NCBI GenBank assembly: GCA_000934455.1 | Contig: KN882996.1 | Coordinates: 97,679-153,031 of the forward strand | Length of the DNA: 55,353 nt | Source: Apostichopus parvimensis | Lineage: Eukaryota; Echinodermata; Holothuroidea; Aspidochirotida; Stichopodidae | Reading direction: 5' to 3' | Shown here: positions 34,856 to 47,905 of the stretch, one piece after another | Layout of the letters: every line of letters starts with the position of its first letter | How positions within the stretch are numbered: position 1 is the first letter of the stretch | Notes under the pieces: model-generated | The model's database searches: none | Seen by the model: the letters and a program-made list of their open reading frames with translations, nothing else | What the model was told of the DNA's origin: nothing | Made by a program: the position numbers and the translations under genes

Positions 34856-35310
34856 AACGGCCCCCACGCAGAGAGGATGGATGCCCCTATAACGGCCCCC
34901 ACACAGAGAGGATGGATGCCCCTATAACGGCCTCCACACAGAGAGGATGGATGCTCCTATAACGGCCCCCACACAGAGAAGATGGATACCCCTATAACGG
35001 CCTCCACACAGAGAGGATGGATGCTCCTATAACGGCCCCCACACAGAGAAGATGGATACCCCTATAACGGCCCCCACACAGAGAGGATGGATGCCCCTAT
35101 AACGGCCCTCACACAGAGAGGATGAATGCCCCTGTAACGGCCCTCACACAGAGAGGATGGATGACCCTATAACGGTTACCATGCAGAGAGGATGAATGCC
35201 CCTATAACGGCCCCCACACAGAGAGGATGGATGCCCCTGTAACGGCCCTCACACAGAGAGGATGGATGCCCCTATAACGGTTACCATGCAGAGAGGATGG
35301 ATGCCCCTGT
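34856..35310. repeat. 35-bp minisatellite, 13 copies, in the 3' UTR
   Basis: It starts 14 bases after the annexin stop codon. The unit 'aacggcccccacacagagag' plus 'gatggatgcccctat' is repeated 13 times without interruption. Copies 3-4 and 5-6 form identical dimers; copies 10 and 13 share a variant with 'ttaccatgcag'. This points to recent expansion by unequal exchange. Confidence 0.95.
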
Positions 35311-35774
35311 ATTTCACAAAAACTGCCAGAAAGTTTGCTGGTTGCTTCTCAGACAGCCTCGTCTTTCCCTGATTGGGTCGGATGAGTGAATGTGATATTT
35401 AAAGGAAGAAAATGATGACATTTTTAAGAGTAATTTTCGGAAGAACATGTGAAATTTGTTTATTTTAGTCAATTTTCTTGCTCATTTCAAAAATATTTTC
35501 ATGATCAGGGAAACTAAGGAATAATTTCAATTAGTCTTTCACTTTTTATCTCAATGATTTTGCTGACTTCCATTTTCTTCCGCTTGTGAGAGAGAAGTCA
35601 TGTCTCCAGTTTTGACTCTATCATCTTTTTTTTCTCTTGTGAAAACGAAATGATATTTCTTTGATATCTGCAAACGCTAGACTAGTTGGTAATTTCACCT
35701 TTTGCATCAATGTCACTTTGTCAATCAAATATCATGTTATAATGCTAGACCAAAATGTATATAAATGTAGGTGT

Positions 35775-35780
35775 AATAAA
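35775..35780 (+). terminator. Candidate polyadenylation signal (AATAAA) of the DZANK1-annexin gene
   Basis: It is the first canonical AATAAA I see after the stop codon at 34841, in an AT-rich 3' flank. It would give a 3' UTR of about 0.95 kb including the minisatellite. No cleavage site can be confirmed. Confidence 0.5.
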
Positions 35781-38700
35781 ACAGAAATTACCATTGCAGT
35801 TTCTACTGGCTGGTAGACTGTTTGAAGAGACTATAATCATAATACAAAAATTGCTAGATATCATATCCCAAATGGCCATAAACATGTCTCCAGTTTTGGA
35901 GGGATGTATTTGCATCATATTCATAATTCTGTGACCATTTTTGTACCATAAATTTTAACTAGTTTTTACCCTTTTTTTTCTAATTTTTTTATTAGACCCT
36001 TTCAATGTATTTTAGACCCACCTTGAGTTTAGTTAAATGATACCACAAGTTGGTAGATATTTTTTAGTGTTTGTCATTGCTAAGCATTAAACTGAAATTA
36101 GTTATTCAATGTTTGTATATTTTGGCACGGTTGTAAAGTTTTTCTTTGTGAAAATGAAATATTGCATGTAACTTGGTCTGAAACCTGCGGTTTCAGTGTA
36201 TCATATGGGGGTTGTATGGTTCAGTTGAGGGTTTGGTAGTTGATATTTATTCCTTTAGTGTTTTGATTAAAGTATTGAAGTATATGTTCTTCCATAATTC
36301 CAACTCTCTATTAGCATGTAATGTAGAAACTAGATTTCGAAAATCTAGGTGTTCTTTTTCGCACTTGTCCAGGGAAGTAATTTTAGTGGCATGGTTTTAG
36401 TGTTAGTTTATGATTATTCATGCTAATTGTATCATTTTCAGATTTAGCATTACGTGATTTCAAAATGAATCAAACTATTTTTGTAGTAAATAATAATTGT
36501 AAATTTATATACATAACAAAGTTATTGTGTGGATGGCTGTGTAAAAATATAATGTTCCATTCAACAACCAGAAAAACAGAAAAGAAAACAGAACTGGTAA
36601 GCGTAGGTTGCTGACAACATTCTACAAACTTATTATGTTTTTGTTGCCATTGTTGTGAACGATACATCTGGTTGACAGCGATAACAATGGAAATGGTCAT
36701 TATTAAGCTAGTTGAATTCTTTGAGTGGAGTGGTAGAGGTCCAGCTATTGTAAAATTCTTCATTAAGGACAGAGCCAATACAATACATTTCCCTCGAACG
36801 ATATAAGGATTTTGAATAAAGCCAGCCTGACTTGCATAAAGTTCCTTATCAAATACCAAAATGCTTTCAAAGGAGGCCCTTTAAACCGCATTCCAACAGA
36901 AAATTGCTCTTTGCCCTAGGATATTGTTTCAAGTGCACCTCAGTGGATGTTCCTTTCACTGCTTAAACTATTAGCTGAATATTGAATAGGTAGGAATCAT
37001 CCACAATGTCATAAAAGGCTCTATGGCTATTAGATGGATAAAACAACCAGCTGCTATTTTAGTTTCCTAATTTCTAGGTTACGTAATTTTCCTCTCTTTC
37101 TTTCAACTTGAGGTACACTTTTAAGTTATTGATGTTTTATTGATTTTTTCACCCCTTTTATTTATATACCACAGTGAAACCTTGATGCAACCGTAGAAGA
37201 GATAGGATAACAAATTATTTACTCTGCTCAGTAAAAGGAATTATTCACCTTGATTTTCAAACCTTGACTTTTTTCAATAAAATTCATAAGAATAGTTAGT
37301 TATTTTATATTTATAAATTATATTCATTAATATCCATGATAACTTTTTTTTTTCCAAAACAACCACTGTTTGCAAATGATGTAAAGCTTCTTTTGTCATT
37401 TATCTTAGTTGTTGAAAATAAATAAAAAGACACTCTCCATTCTTACTGGAAATGCGAAAGTCAACGCAAGGAAAATGAGGAAATATCAAGCCTGTTTTGA
37501 TGTAATTTTAATTTTCCTTGGGTACAGGAGATATTAATGTACAGTGAATTAATGTACAATGTTCTACTTATTAATATCACTAAAAGTAATCAGGGACAGT
37601 CATTAACAGCTATGGAATTGTGTTATGTCTTATTCTGGATTTGTGCAATGCATGTACAGCTGGTGTTACTTTATATTCAAATTTTCATCTTGAATTATGA
37701 ATAATGATTTTCTTCATAGAGTGGCATTTTGTAGCAAAGACGCAACTTAAGGAAATGTTAATCAACATAAGACCTGTTTATTTAAAATAAAATAAAACTG
37801 TTAAATAAATGTGTTAAAAAATAAATATATTAAAAAAATAAAACTGTTAAATAAAATAAATAATATAAAATAAAACTGCTTATCCACTAGGGAGCCTGTG
37901 TAAGAGAATGTGTAAAAGTAAGTTGGCTTGACGTTTCGATCCTAGCAGGATCTTCTACAAAGGCTAAATGACAAGTAACTGTTTATTTAATAATGAACTA
38001 GACTTCCCTTTTCCTCCTCATTTCCTCCTTTCCTCCTCGTTAATTCCCTGTATAATAGTTTTTGCATTGTTTGAATATGTAGACGAAGCAGTAACATTTG
38101 AGGAAATGGTCACCACAATCCCCCACGACTAATTTTGTTGGAAAAATCCAAGGGTTAAGTAAGAAAATTTAGAATCCATCCCTAAATATTCCATCAAACA
38201 TATCACTCTTCAAAATTATCAATTTTATTTTAATATGTAATTATTTATATTTGTCATTCCAGTGTCAAAATGTTTCAAATAAATTTCTGAACAGTGGTCT
38301 GCTGTACTCTCTGTGGTGTTTTTCATATCGCCTGCCAAATGTGGACTCTTTACCAGGTCATCGGGATTGGCCTCAAATTTTAACTAAAAAACAAAGCTTT
38401 TCATTCAGAAGTTTCAAAATATTTTACAAGAGGCTCTGTACTTCCATATTATTTCTAGACATATAGGAGGGTTCAATTAGACATTTGCATATACCAAACA
38501 TTCAAAATGCTTTGAGGGTGACAATAAAATTCTTTTAGAAATCTGAGCACTAGTGACCAATGACCATCATTTGATTATCTTGTATAACCAAATGATAAGT
38601 TGGGTGGTTTACAGCCATGCAATGCTTTAGAACTTCTTGACGTATTTAACAATTCATTTAGAGAAAACCCGTCAATTTACCAATAGCTCATCATGTGCTG

Positions 38701-40440
38701 CACTGGAGAGCTTCGCATTTTCTGTTACTTTAGCTCAAACATGAAATTGTCAGTCCCAAGATGAGAAACCCAAAATTAAACTCCTTGATCGCAAATGCAA
38801 GTGCTCCTGCAAAATAGCTTGTAAAATTGTTTACATGATAATCGAAAATTTCAGTGCACCCTTATATATATTATCAATACAGGCTATACCCATGTCCCCC
38901 CCCCACCCCCCACTCCCTCTCATCCAGCCAGAGGTAACAAGTTACAGGTCAACACTCTGTAGGTGAAAACAAAAATGAAATCAAACCGTTCAAACAAAGT
39001 ATAAGATACGACTAGAACAGTTCACTGTACAGTGTTCTTATTTTATTCCATTTTAAGTCGCTGATTCATGTCAATACAATATAAATTATCAAAATTCTTT
39101 TACTCATTAATAATTTACTCATTTTGTTGATTTTTTTATCTTAATTAAAAAGTGATACCATTGAATTTTATTTATTGCTGTCAATTTGCTTTGACTCCAC
39201 CACTTCAAGAAAAGCAATCGTTTACAATTACAGTATAATGCACCTTCCTACTGGAATAAATTGATTTTTTATTGTCGAGAACAAACAGAGTTCCAGCATT
39301 TCATTTTGCCAGAAGCCCACATGCACTAAACACACATTTATATATATATGATATAACTTAATATTCGTTCTAGAAGTATTATTACAATTTAAACCATGAT
39401 CAAAAACTTGAATTCATGGCGTTTCTTTTAATCAAACTAACTAAACAACCATGATATTCATTCACTGACCCATACAATGAAAGAAACATGTTGTTAGCAA
39501 CATCATTACAAATAGATTATCGTAAAAAAAAGTAATAAATTGAGCAAGATATTGCTAGTATAGTACCCTGCAGAAGTTTCAAGAAGTAAAATCTTTGGCT
39601 TAAAAATGCATGATTGCACCTCAACCAGAGACCCCAACAGCCAACCAATGGTGGTTGGGTGGATGTGCTCTTGGCATGAGAAATAATATATAACTTACCA
39701 ATGAATGCATGGAGAATTTACCCTGCCTGTGTCCACATAGAGAAGATTCTTAAAAATTACAACAAGACTAAGTTATAATATATACACACGCAAACTTTGC
39801 TCTATAATAAGAGTGCACACACAGACTCACACAAATATAGGTTATATCTCACTTGAGGACAAAACTGATGGCATAAGAGGTCTGTTTGAAAAGGTTGTTG
39901 GCACTAAACTTGGAACCTACCCTAGTTGTACCCTAGATGTACCCCTAGGTGATAGCCCAGCTAATTACTACATTTCAATGCCTTACACAGTCTTCTACAC
40001 TTGTAGTAGGTCACATATGAAAGAAAACTAGTATGGTAGAGAAAAAAAAATTATAATAATTAAAACAATTGAACTTCAAACCCTGTGTATTAGAAGTTTG
40101 AAATTGACAAGAATCAACCACCATCATTACAAAATTTTGACCAATTTGAAAAAGAAAAGAAAAAAAAGTGAACTTCAAAACCTGTGTATAAGAAGTTTGA
40201 AATTGAATAGAATTATCCACCATCATTACAAAACTTTAAATTGGGTCAAATAGTGACATTTGTTTTATATTTATCTCACTTTCATACACATCCCAGTTTT
40301 AACTTACACATATGCCACCATCATGACTCACATTGACCACTTGAATAAACAGAGATCTTCTGATCAAGCAAAACATGTCACCAATACCTCTCCTGCTGCT
40401 GGTTTAACGATATAAATATATTTACACAATTAAATGAATA
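35781..40440. other. Intergenic, AT-rich; no gene recognised
   Basis: This is the 3' flank of the large gene and of the converging minus-strand gene. It contains an AATAAA-rich simple tract (37780-37880), a hammerhead-like relic (37924-37965), a C-rich run (38897-38915) and a duplicated block of about 100 bp (40072-40140 and 40170-40235). Short open frames have no family resemblance. Confidence 0.5.
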
Positions 40441-40735
40441 AATAGATAATTTTTTGACAATGGAAAAGAGCAAAGATATTTATGGCTAGAACAGGATTTG
40501 AACCAGTGACAGTACCACTGCTATACCAACTGAGCTATCCAGACCATAGTTGGTGGCGGTTCATACACAGCCATATCCTTACTGGGGGCGCTAGTCAGAA
40601 ACCACAGTACCTTACATACCATGTAACCACAGATCACGCCCTAGTTTCATTTGATACAACCCAGAAAATGGAAGGGAAGGGATTTCAAGAGAAATTCTGC
40701 TTTTTATATATAATTGTTCGTAAATGAATAATGAA
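40440..40735 (-). mobile_element. tRNA-derived repeat (SINE), copy 2
   Basis: The minus strand shows an A box 'tagctcagttggtatag' and a B box 'ggttcaaatcct', about tRNA spacing apart. The flanks ('accacagtacctta', 'gagaaattctgctttttata') match the copy at 29680-30050. Confidence 0.82.
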
Positions 40736-40791
40736 TATCAGCTGCAAATTGTTCCTGAGTTGTCATGAAGGCCTTTGATGGAATGACATGT

Positions 40792-43700
40792 TCACTTGGT
40801 ATTAATTATTTCAGCTCTCTCCTCCAGCAGTTTCTCCATGACATGCACTGCCTGTAGAGTATACAAACAATAAAACCAGGAAAACATTAAATTTATTCAA
40901 CCAGACAAACATAAAGAATTATTATCCCTCCCTCATTATGTTGATGTATTGCAAACTCTACAAATCTGGTAACATGTTTACGCAGGTAACATTAATTACA
41001 TGGAACATACAGTTTATATGGTAGTGGATAATATAATATGCCCAAATCTCATTTGATAAATTTTGACACCAATGCTACAATACCTTGCCATTTTAATACA
41101 CATAAAAAAGTTTCATTTTTTAATTATAATTCATTTGGCAAGTTTAGCAACATAAAAATGGAGGGTGGTTATACAGTTACTATTATCAGCACCGTCCACT
41201 CTTATCCGAATCCTGGGTTCCCTGAAGCCAGAATGTTTAACAATGGTCTGTATATAATTGCATACTACTGCATAGGTTTCTTCCCTCCAGTTTTGTTCAT
41301 AAAATTCCATTTAGAATATATACCACCAGTTTTGTTAGCACAACTACAACACACCACAGGTTATTGCAATAATATTTTCACGTTTATATTTACATTATTT
41401 GGCTTGGACAATTACAATGGCAAAGAAAACCAAAGTCATATGAAATTTTATTTATCCAATGTTTTTCAGATATGTGAAGACAACTTCATTTTGGTAAGTT
41501 TCTGGATTAAACAGGTGTCACTTTATATTAATCTTTTCCCTTTAAAGTAGAGTTTTACATCAAATGACATGAACTTTGACCCCTCCGTTAGCTTTGCAAA
41601 CTAGCTGTTAATGAATATATATCTACTAATTGCAATCTACATTGCTCAAGTTGATCAACGTGTAATCGGTGCTCAATTACCATCGTTAGAGTACTTGTAC
41701 CATGAGAGGGTCTGCAATAAATTGAAACATACCATGCAAGACCCGACACACCCTTTGTTTCAGCACTACAATTACAACCGCTCTGGACTGCGTTTATGCC
41801 CACCACGTACACTTAGGGGCCGCTACAGATACTCATTTGTGCCTAACTCTATTCATATATTTAATTCACAAGTGAGAAGATAAGTTTCTTATTTGTAGGA
41901 CTTGCTGTATATTTGTTGTATTATTGCATGTGTATCGCAGTTTATTGACTTAAACTATTGCAATTTTTTTTTTCTTCTTTCGTTTACGACCTGTGTAAGC
42001 CGAATTTCCGATTGTGGACAATAAATTCAAATTCATAATGGTGTAGGACTCAACAATACCCTAGATATCATTCATCATTCATGCAAACCTCTGTTCACCA
42101 TCTGTCCTGACAATCCTGGTTTTACAGGTAACGACTGTTTCCTCTTTCGATATCAAGTTTGCTTTCATAAATGAAACTTAGACTGACCTTCCAGGAATTG
42201 CTCTTTACAAAGCTGATGACGAACATTTCCGCCATCCTTGCGATCACACCAGAATACTTCAACTCTATCCCGCCTCTCTGATCAAACAACGTCCTGTAAA
42301 AGACGGAAAATGAGAATGAGAATCTTAAAGCGGTGATACAATGTCATGTATTCACCCAACTTGGGTAAGTTGTACTGTAGGGTACCATTCTTGGGCTCTA
42401 ATGGTCAAGTCTTGCATACAAAAGTTGTCATTTCATTCCCTGTTCAAAGTTCTTTGTTTTGGAGATTTAAAATATGGATAGTCTGGTGATAAATAGGGAA
42501 ATAAGGCATTTCTGTCTATCCAGCATATTTAGCGAAGATTTACATATTTTAATCCTGCCTCTAAGGTCATTGTAAATTTTCAATGTTAATTTCTACTGTT
42601 TGACATCTTGATGAAAAGATTCCTTGTAATTGTGAAAATCAATTTTTTTTTATTGTAAATAGTTATTTGTACTGTGTTTTACAATTCTTTTACTGTAATG
42701 GAACAAGTCTTGCATATATAACTGTCCATTTATAAGTCTTGTTCTGGAGAATGAAATACAGATTAATCTGTTGGTGATAAGCACCCTCAGCGGATTATCT
42801 GAATGAGTACTTTAAAACCTGCCCTTTTGATGTCGCAGTAATTATCAATGTGTACTTACTAATTCTTAACCTCTTGATAAAAAATAATAATTCCTTGTCA
42901 TTCTCTGTCCAAACAAAACTCAAAGCAAACTTGTCCCTTACCAGCTTGGATTATTTGGACAGCGCATAAACTCGGACTCCTCCCAGGCATTCGCATAGTC
43001 CTGCCAGGTTAGGTTCCGGCTTTTGATCTTCATGACCTTCGACTCTGCGTTGTACCAGCATTCCTCTTCCAAGAGAATTGATTCTTCGTTCAAAACTGGA
43101 ATCTATTAACAGCACCAAAACATGAGAATTTACAGACTATATACAGTAGAGGCATGATCACACACTGTTTCAGTCACACAGTTTCAGTCACACACTGTTT
43201 CAGTCACACCGTTTCAGTCACACACTGTTTCAGTCACACACTGTTTCAGTCACACACTGCTTCTCAGTCACAGACCGTTTCAGTCACACACCGTTTCAGT
43301 CACAGACCGTTTCAGTCACAGACCGTTTCAGTCACACACCGTTTCAGTCACACACCGTTTCAGTCACACACCGTTTCAGTCACACACCGTTTCAGTCACA
43401 CACCGTTTCAGTCACACACCGTTTCAGTCACACAGTTTCAGTCATATTCAATGCTAAAGAGGTAATGGGATTAGGGTTGAGATCGGATCAAGCTGTTTGA
43501 TATTTAATGAGTGTCCGAGCTCTATCATGGGTGACTTTTCTGAAGAAATAGTGAAAAGTAAAAATGTCTCATATCAACAGGAATCAAGAAAATTCACAAA
43601 GTTAAGAAACATGGATTATATATTAAGGATCTCAATTGTCTTTATCCTATATTAATATCTGGTTATAACATGAAAACTTTAAGTATTTGTAAAAATTAGG

Positions 43701-46668
43701 AAACTGTTGACTAATCAAATGCTTTTCACACTGCATGGTTCGGGGAATAATTCAGCGTTTAATTTTTTTGACATTAGATTTGAAAAACTTTGTGTCGGAA
43801 ATATTGCCTCTTATAAAATACTATATATATATGATTCCTGTGTATTGAAATTAAATGCTATACATCTGTGCATTTGTTTATAATAAAGAAGTTTTGCCCA
43901 TTTGGTTAGTATCTTGCTATACATGGGATAAAGGATTGTGGTTTGCATCTCAGAAGGTCACACAGAAAACTCACAAGCTAAGAAAGCAAGAAACAGCGAA
44001 ATTAATGCAAATTTTAACATAATTTTCAAACGAAAGCAAATTACAAATCCTACACAAGAAACTCTGATTTTCTGATGTTTCTTTTCGTAACTCAAACGAT
44101 TTCTGTTCCCACATGTCCAAAATAATCTACATTAATTTTACAGATCTATTAGTTACTGTATATGTTACAAATGCAATGCAAAGCATGAAAACAAAGATAA
44201 CAGCTACCTGTAACAGCTCAGCAATCTTAAAGGAAAAGAGCAGTGAGGAGCACAGGATTTGAAAGGTGGAGAGAGAAGGGAGGGCAAACTTCCAATTCAC
44301 CCACCCCCCCCCCCATCCCCCTTCGAGACTGATCTAAGTCATGGGCAAGTACCTCTACGGACAGACAGGCTGTAGCCAGATCAACAAACATGTAAATTCT
44401 AATTGTTAGAATTTTCTAAGCCAGGCCAATTTCGTACAGGAACATGTTGGAATCCCTACCCTGTGCAATGTATGGTAAAGTATTGTTTTCTAGCGACATT
44501 ACAGTAGATTACAGTACCCTTTTGAATATTGCTGGTAAAATATTTCGGCACACGGCTATTCTCCTCTTATATTGCACACCATCAGAATCTAGCAAGAAAC
44601 AAGGGTTACAGTCAATAAATACAAATAAGCAATGCCAGCCAACAAAGGTTAAAAGAAAAGCTGGGTACAAAACAGGCAGATAAATTAAAAAAAGCCAGCC
44701 AACAAAGGTTAAAAAAATGCTGGGTAATAGGCAGAAAACAAAAGAGGAAGCAAAACTAAAAGAAATGCATGTGCACAAGATATTATTTTCAAAGCAAGAG
44801 GAGTGTATTTAGACAAAAGACAGGGTCCACATGTATTAGTTCCATATTGCAATGAGTATATGTAGCTTTAGTTTAGCTTTATAGTGAACCCATAATCATG
44901 GCTAAGCAGTGATGCATCTGTTGAGTCATTTAGAACCCTCCTCCCAAGTCCCATGATGATCCCAAATGAAGGTTAATTTAATTCAGTTTCAGTTCTTTGT
45001 TTTCTGAAACACAAAGTCATAGACCTGTTCTTTATGGTCAATTACTTTCTTAGTAACTAAAGAGGAAAGACAGTATCGTTGAAAAAACATCACAACCCGT
45101 CCAGCAATATCATCAAATTAAAACAGCAAAAGGCAAAGATGATAGACAAACTATTCTTTGGCACATGAAAGCTCTAGGAAGTGTTAGCTCAGTGGTTAAC
45201 GCCGGTGCCTTTCAATCATAAAGTCCCGAGTTCTAGTCACTCCAAGATTAATGTATGTTGTCCAGTTACAGAGTTGTTGGCAATTGATAATTCATAATCA
45301 TGGACGTTAAATATGATGTAAGAGACTGACTTCGGTCAGCGTGCGGCTTTGATAAGCCAATGATGGCTTCTTCGTGAGTACAAATACATACAATTTTTTT
45401 TTTACTTTGCAGCTCTATGAACCTTACAAAGTAAGCAGGAAATTTGTTTTTGCTAAACTGATTTTTGCTGCATGAAGATGTTTTGATGACCTCTTTATTG
45501 GTAATTCATTTTCAAGTTGTGAACTGTGCATTCAGTTGGCAGAATATATTAAATTTATATATAGTCGCATCTTTGGTGAAGGATTGACATTCTCCAAGCA
45601 GGTGCTGCACTACTAAATGTGAATTGTATTAATCTTATTCTAGGAGTAAATCTGAAGACAACTTTCTGCGATGTTTACCCATATTTTCTTCCACTGTGTC
45701 CATTTTCATCACCATGTCTTCCTTTTCAGTCGGATACTACGGACAGAAATAAAATTTACTCTACATACCAAGGTTAGATTTTTAACTTGGAAAGTTAAAC
45801 AAAGAAGGCATCATTTTAAGGCCTCATTATGCATTTATTCTTGATGGTCAAACAATCTTTATGTTACTAGGTGTGGTAAATTACCACACCATCATGACAA
45901 TGTCAATTTATATATTTTGGGGGCTCTGTGAATGCCCAAAAAGTTTAGCTTAAATCTTTGTATATCATCATGATTGTGATTATTAATTACACGATAGTAT
46001 GAATAAAAGGAGAACGAACTTCAGAATCAGTTACTTTGTGTTTATAATGGATTGCATGTATACAAACAACAGGCTTTAACATTAAAAGTATTAAATGTAC
46101 CAAGCTCAACACAAAATATCCATTTCACAACAAGTACTAATCAATCACCTGAACACAATGTCATGTGTATGCGGTTATACCACATGGACAAAATTGCCAC
46201 ATGTGGTAATTTAAAAGCCCCTTTTAATTTTTTACAAAAGAGAATAACTTTTTCTTTCCTTAGACCTTTAAAGTACACCTGAGCTTATGATTTGCATGGA
46301 CATGTTTAACTGCCTTAGGGTGCATGGGGGTGGGTGGGGTGGGGTGGTGTCATACCCTTTCATATTTATGACAGTCAACAAGAGGGGGCTATGAGCCTCA
46401 CCTACAGTACAAATTGTTAGCAGTGAGTATGATTGAAAAGTGCCACGGATGTATCCTCATAACAAAATTAGAAAGGAAAGGTCTTTCCTTGGATATTTCA
46501 CGTAATGGACACACACACAATAGCTCACCTTAGTAAGATGTGTCCGGGTAACATATAGCCATGAAAACTTGAAGACATGTTGGATTGTTACCTCAAAGAC
46601 CATATCGTACAGTAGTTGTAAAGTTGTACACACAAAAAGGACATCTGGGGTTGACTTCACTTTATATT
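40792..46668 (-). CDS. 3' part of an unrecognised protein-coding gene
   Basis: Minus-strand exons: 46668-46592 (tentative), 43102-42942, 42293-42188 and 40851-40792 (ends TGA). Junction phases agree (0, 2, 0) and all donors and acceptors are GT/AG. The readable C-terminus has about 133 residues. It includes TPDVLFVCTTLQLLYDMVFE, EEECWYNAESKVMKIKSR, LTWQDYANAWEESEFMRC, GGIELKYSGVIARMAEMF and EKLLEERAEIINTK. It looks soluble, with several Trp and Cys and no membrane segment or domain that I can name. The three downstream exons are well supported by codon-like composition and splice phase. The 46668-46592 exon rests on weaker acceptor context. The 5' end of the gene was not found. Confidence 0.6.
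41600..42040 (+). mobile_element. 5'-truncated LINE fragment (C-terminal end of reverse transcriptase)
   Basis: The plus-strand frame ending at 41883 encodes the tail of a LINE polyprotein: RVCNKLKHTMQDPTHPLFQH and NRSGLRLCPPRTLRGRYRYS, then SFVPNSIHIFNSQVRR and a stop. The remaining 3' part ends near 'aataaattcaaattca' at about 42037. It lies antisense in an intron of the minus-strand gene. Catalytic domains are missing. Confidence 0.75.
43165..43445. repeat. 16-bp tandem repeat
   Basis: About 17 imperfect copies of 'gtttcagtcacacacc', with variants such as 'cacagacc'. They lie just upstream of an exon of the minus-strand gene, in its intron. The open frame across it is a by-product of the repeat. 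Confidence 0.92.
43446..46591. other. Intron or intergenic DNA of the minus-strand gene; only repeats recognised
   Basis: It contains a short tandem duplication (44634-44668 and 44694-44727, 'gccagccaacaaaggtta'), a SINE (45176-45392) and simple tracts. No exon was convincing. Confidence 0.45.
45176..45392 (+). mobile_element. tRNA-derived SINE
   Basis: A tRNA-like head with A box 'tagctcagtggttaacgccgg' minus its last base (45191 on) and B box 'gagttctagtcactcc' is followed by an unrelated body ending 'gccaatgatggcttc'. It is a different family from the SINEs at 26033 and 29680. Confidence 0.78.
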
Positions 46669-47503
46669 CTGTCCGGAGTCAGGAATCTGCCGAGACTTAC
46701 TACAGATGTTGTCAGCCAATAAAGAACATATATGTACTGCACCTTAGTAAGGAAAAGAAAAAATAAATACTGTCCTTTAATCTCTTATACTTAGCTCTGT
46801 TTCCAAATAGCATATTTCTAACAATATTTCTGTCCTGTAATTAGTAAGTTCCCTTCAACAACACTGAACAGCAGACATTTGGATAGCCTAGGCTAGGTCA
46901 AAAGAATCTGGTTCCTGGGGACGGTTAGAACTGGGTACCTAGAGGTTGTGGGTGGACACTTAACTAGTACTACTGTCAGTATATACATCACACCTTCAAC
47001 AAATTTCACTGATTTTGCTCAGACAGTTTAGTTCTATTCTTCAGCTTTATTATTTCATCACTGGTTCGACCAAATTCTTTCATAAAAATAAAGAACTAGA
47101 ACTTGCTGGAATCAAAACATTTTCTTAAGTATCTGTGCTTGAGTTGAGGTTTATTGTTTAATTCCACTAAACGTATTCAATAATTCATGAAAAACGTATC
47201 AGAATACAAAAATACAGTTTCTATTTCAGTGCGGTACATTTGGTCGTTTCTGTTACAATTTGTTGTATATTTTAGATGTGCTTGAACTTGACTTAAAACA
47301 AGGCAACTACAGTGTCTATCATTGCAGTCATATATATACACTATGCAAATTAATTGGGGCACACGTTACCATATACCACCATATCTGTTGTGGAAAGGCG
47401 ATACATATTTCTTCCCCATTCGCTGAGATTTGGCCAGGGAGGATTTGATGTTTCGCATTCCTAAGTTCTATACTTTAGCATTTATCCATACCCCTGCACA
47501 TGA
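46669..47503. other. No gene recognised
   Basis: The 5' part of the minus-strand gene would be expected in this direction, but I see no exon with both good splice sites and coding character. Confidence 0.4.
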
Positions 47504-47866
47504 CTTAAAGGCATTGAAGACTCGTCCCAAAACGCGTGCCGCCATCTGAAAAAGTTAACTTTCAGTTGCTTGCAAGTGACGTTTTGTTCGTGTCGCTACA
47601 AAATGCAGACAGTACAGTAATGAAACTTGATACCTTGTTACCTTTAGCTGGACCTGAGATTTCCATCGCTGTATTGTTTGTACACTGTGGGTATTGACTG
47701 CAGCTGTATGTACACTAAATGTCTATTTACCGATAGAAGCAAGCTGTATGTGTGTATTTTCTGGGATCGATGGTGGTGTCTAACACCTCTGTTACACCTC
47801 ATTCGAAACTAGGTCAGATTACCGGCATTAGACGTTTCTTTTTGCGCGAGTCTTCACACCCTTTAA
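47504..47866. mobile_element. MITE with TTAAAGG...GAAGACTCG terminal inverted repeats, copy 2
   Basis: It starts 'ttaaaggcattgaagactcg' and ends 'gcgagtcttcacaccctttaa'. TTAA is present at both outer ends, as expected for a TTAA target. It is about 60 bp longer than the copy at 14605-14910 because of extra sequence around 47575-47645. It has no ORF. Confidence 0.8.
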
Positions 47867-47905
47867 GAAGAGCTGCGGTTAGGACACCGTCTGGTTAGGT
47901 GGGGC

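Noticed and set aside
41038-41550. 170-codon open frame on the plus strand
   Set aside because: It lies antisense in an intron of the minus-strand gene, has AT-driven composition, and shows no domain or signal.
43154-43465. Possible CRISPR-like array or repeat protein
   Set aside because: The units are contiguous 16-bp repeats without spacers; it is a simple minisatellite in animal DNA.
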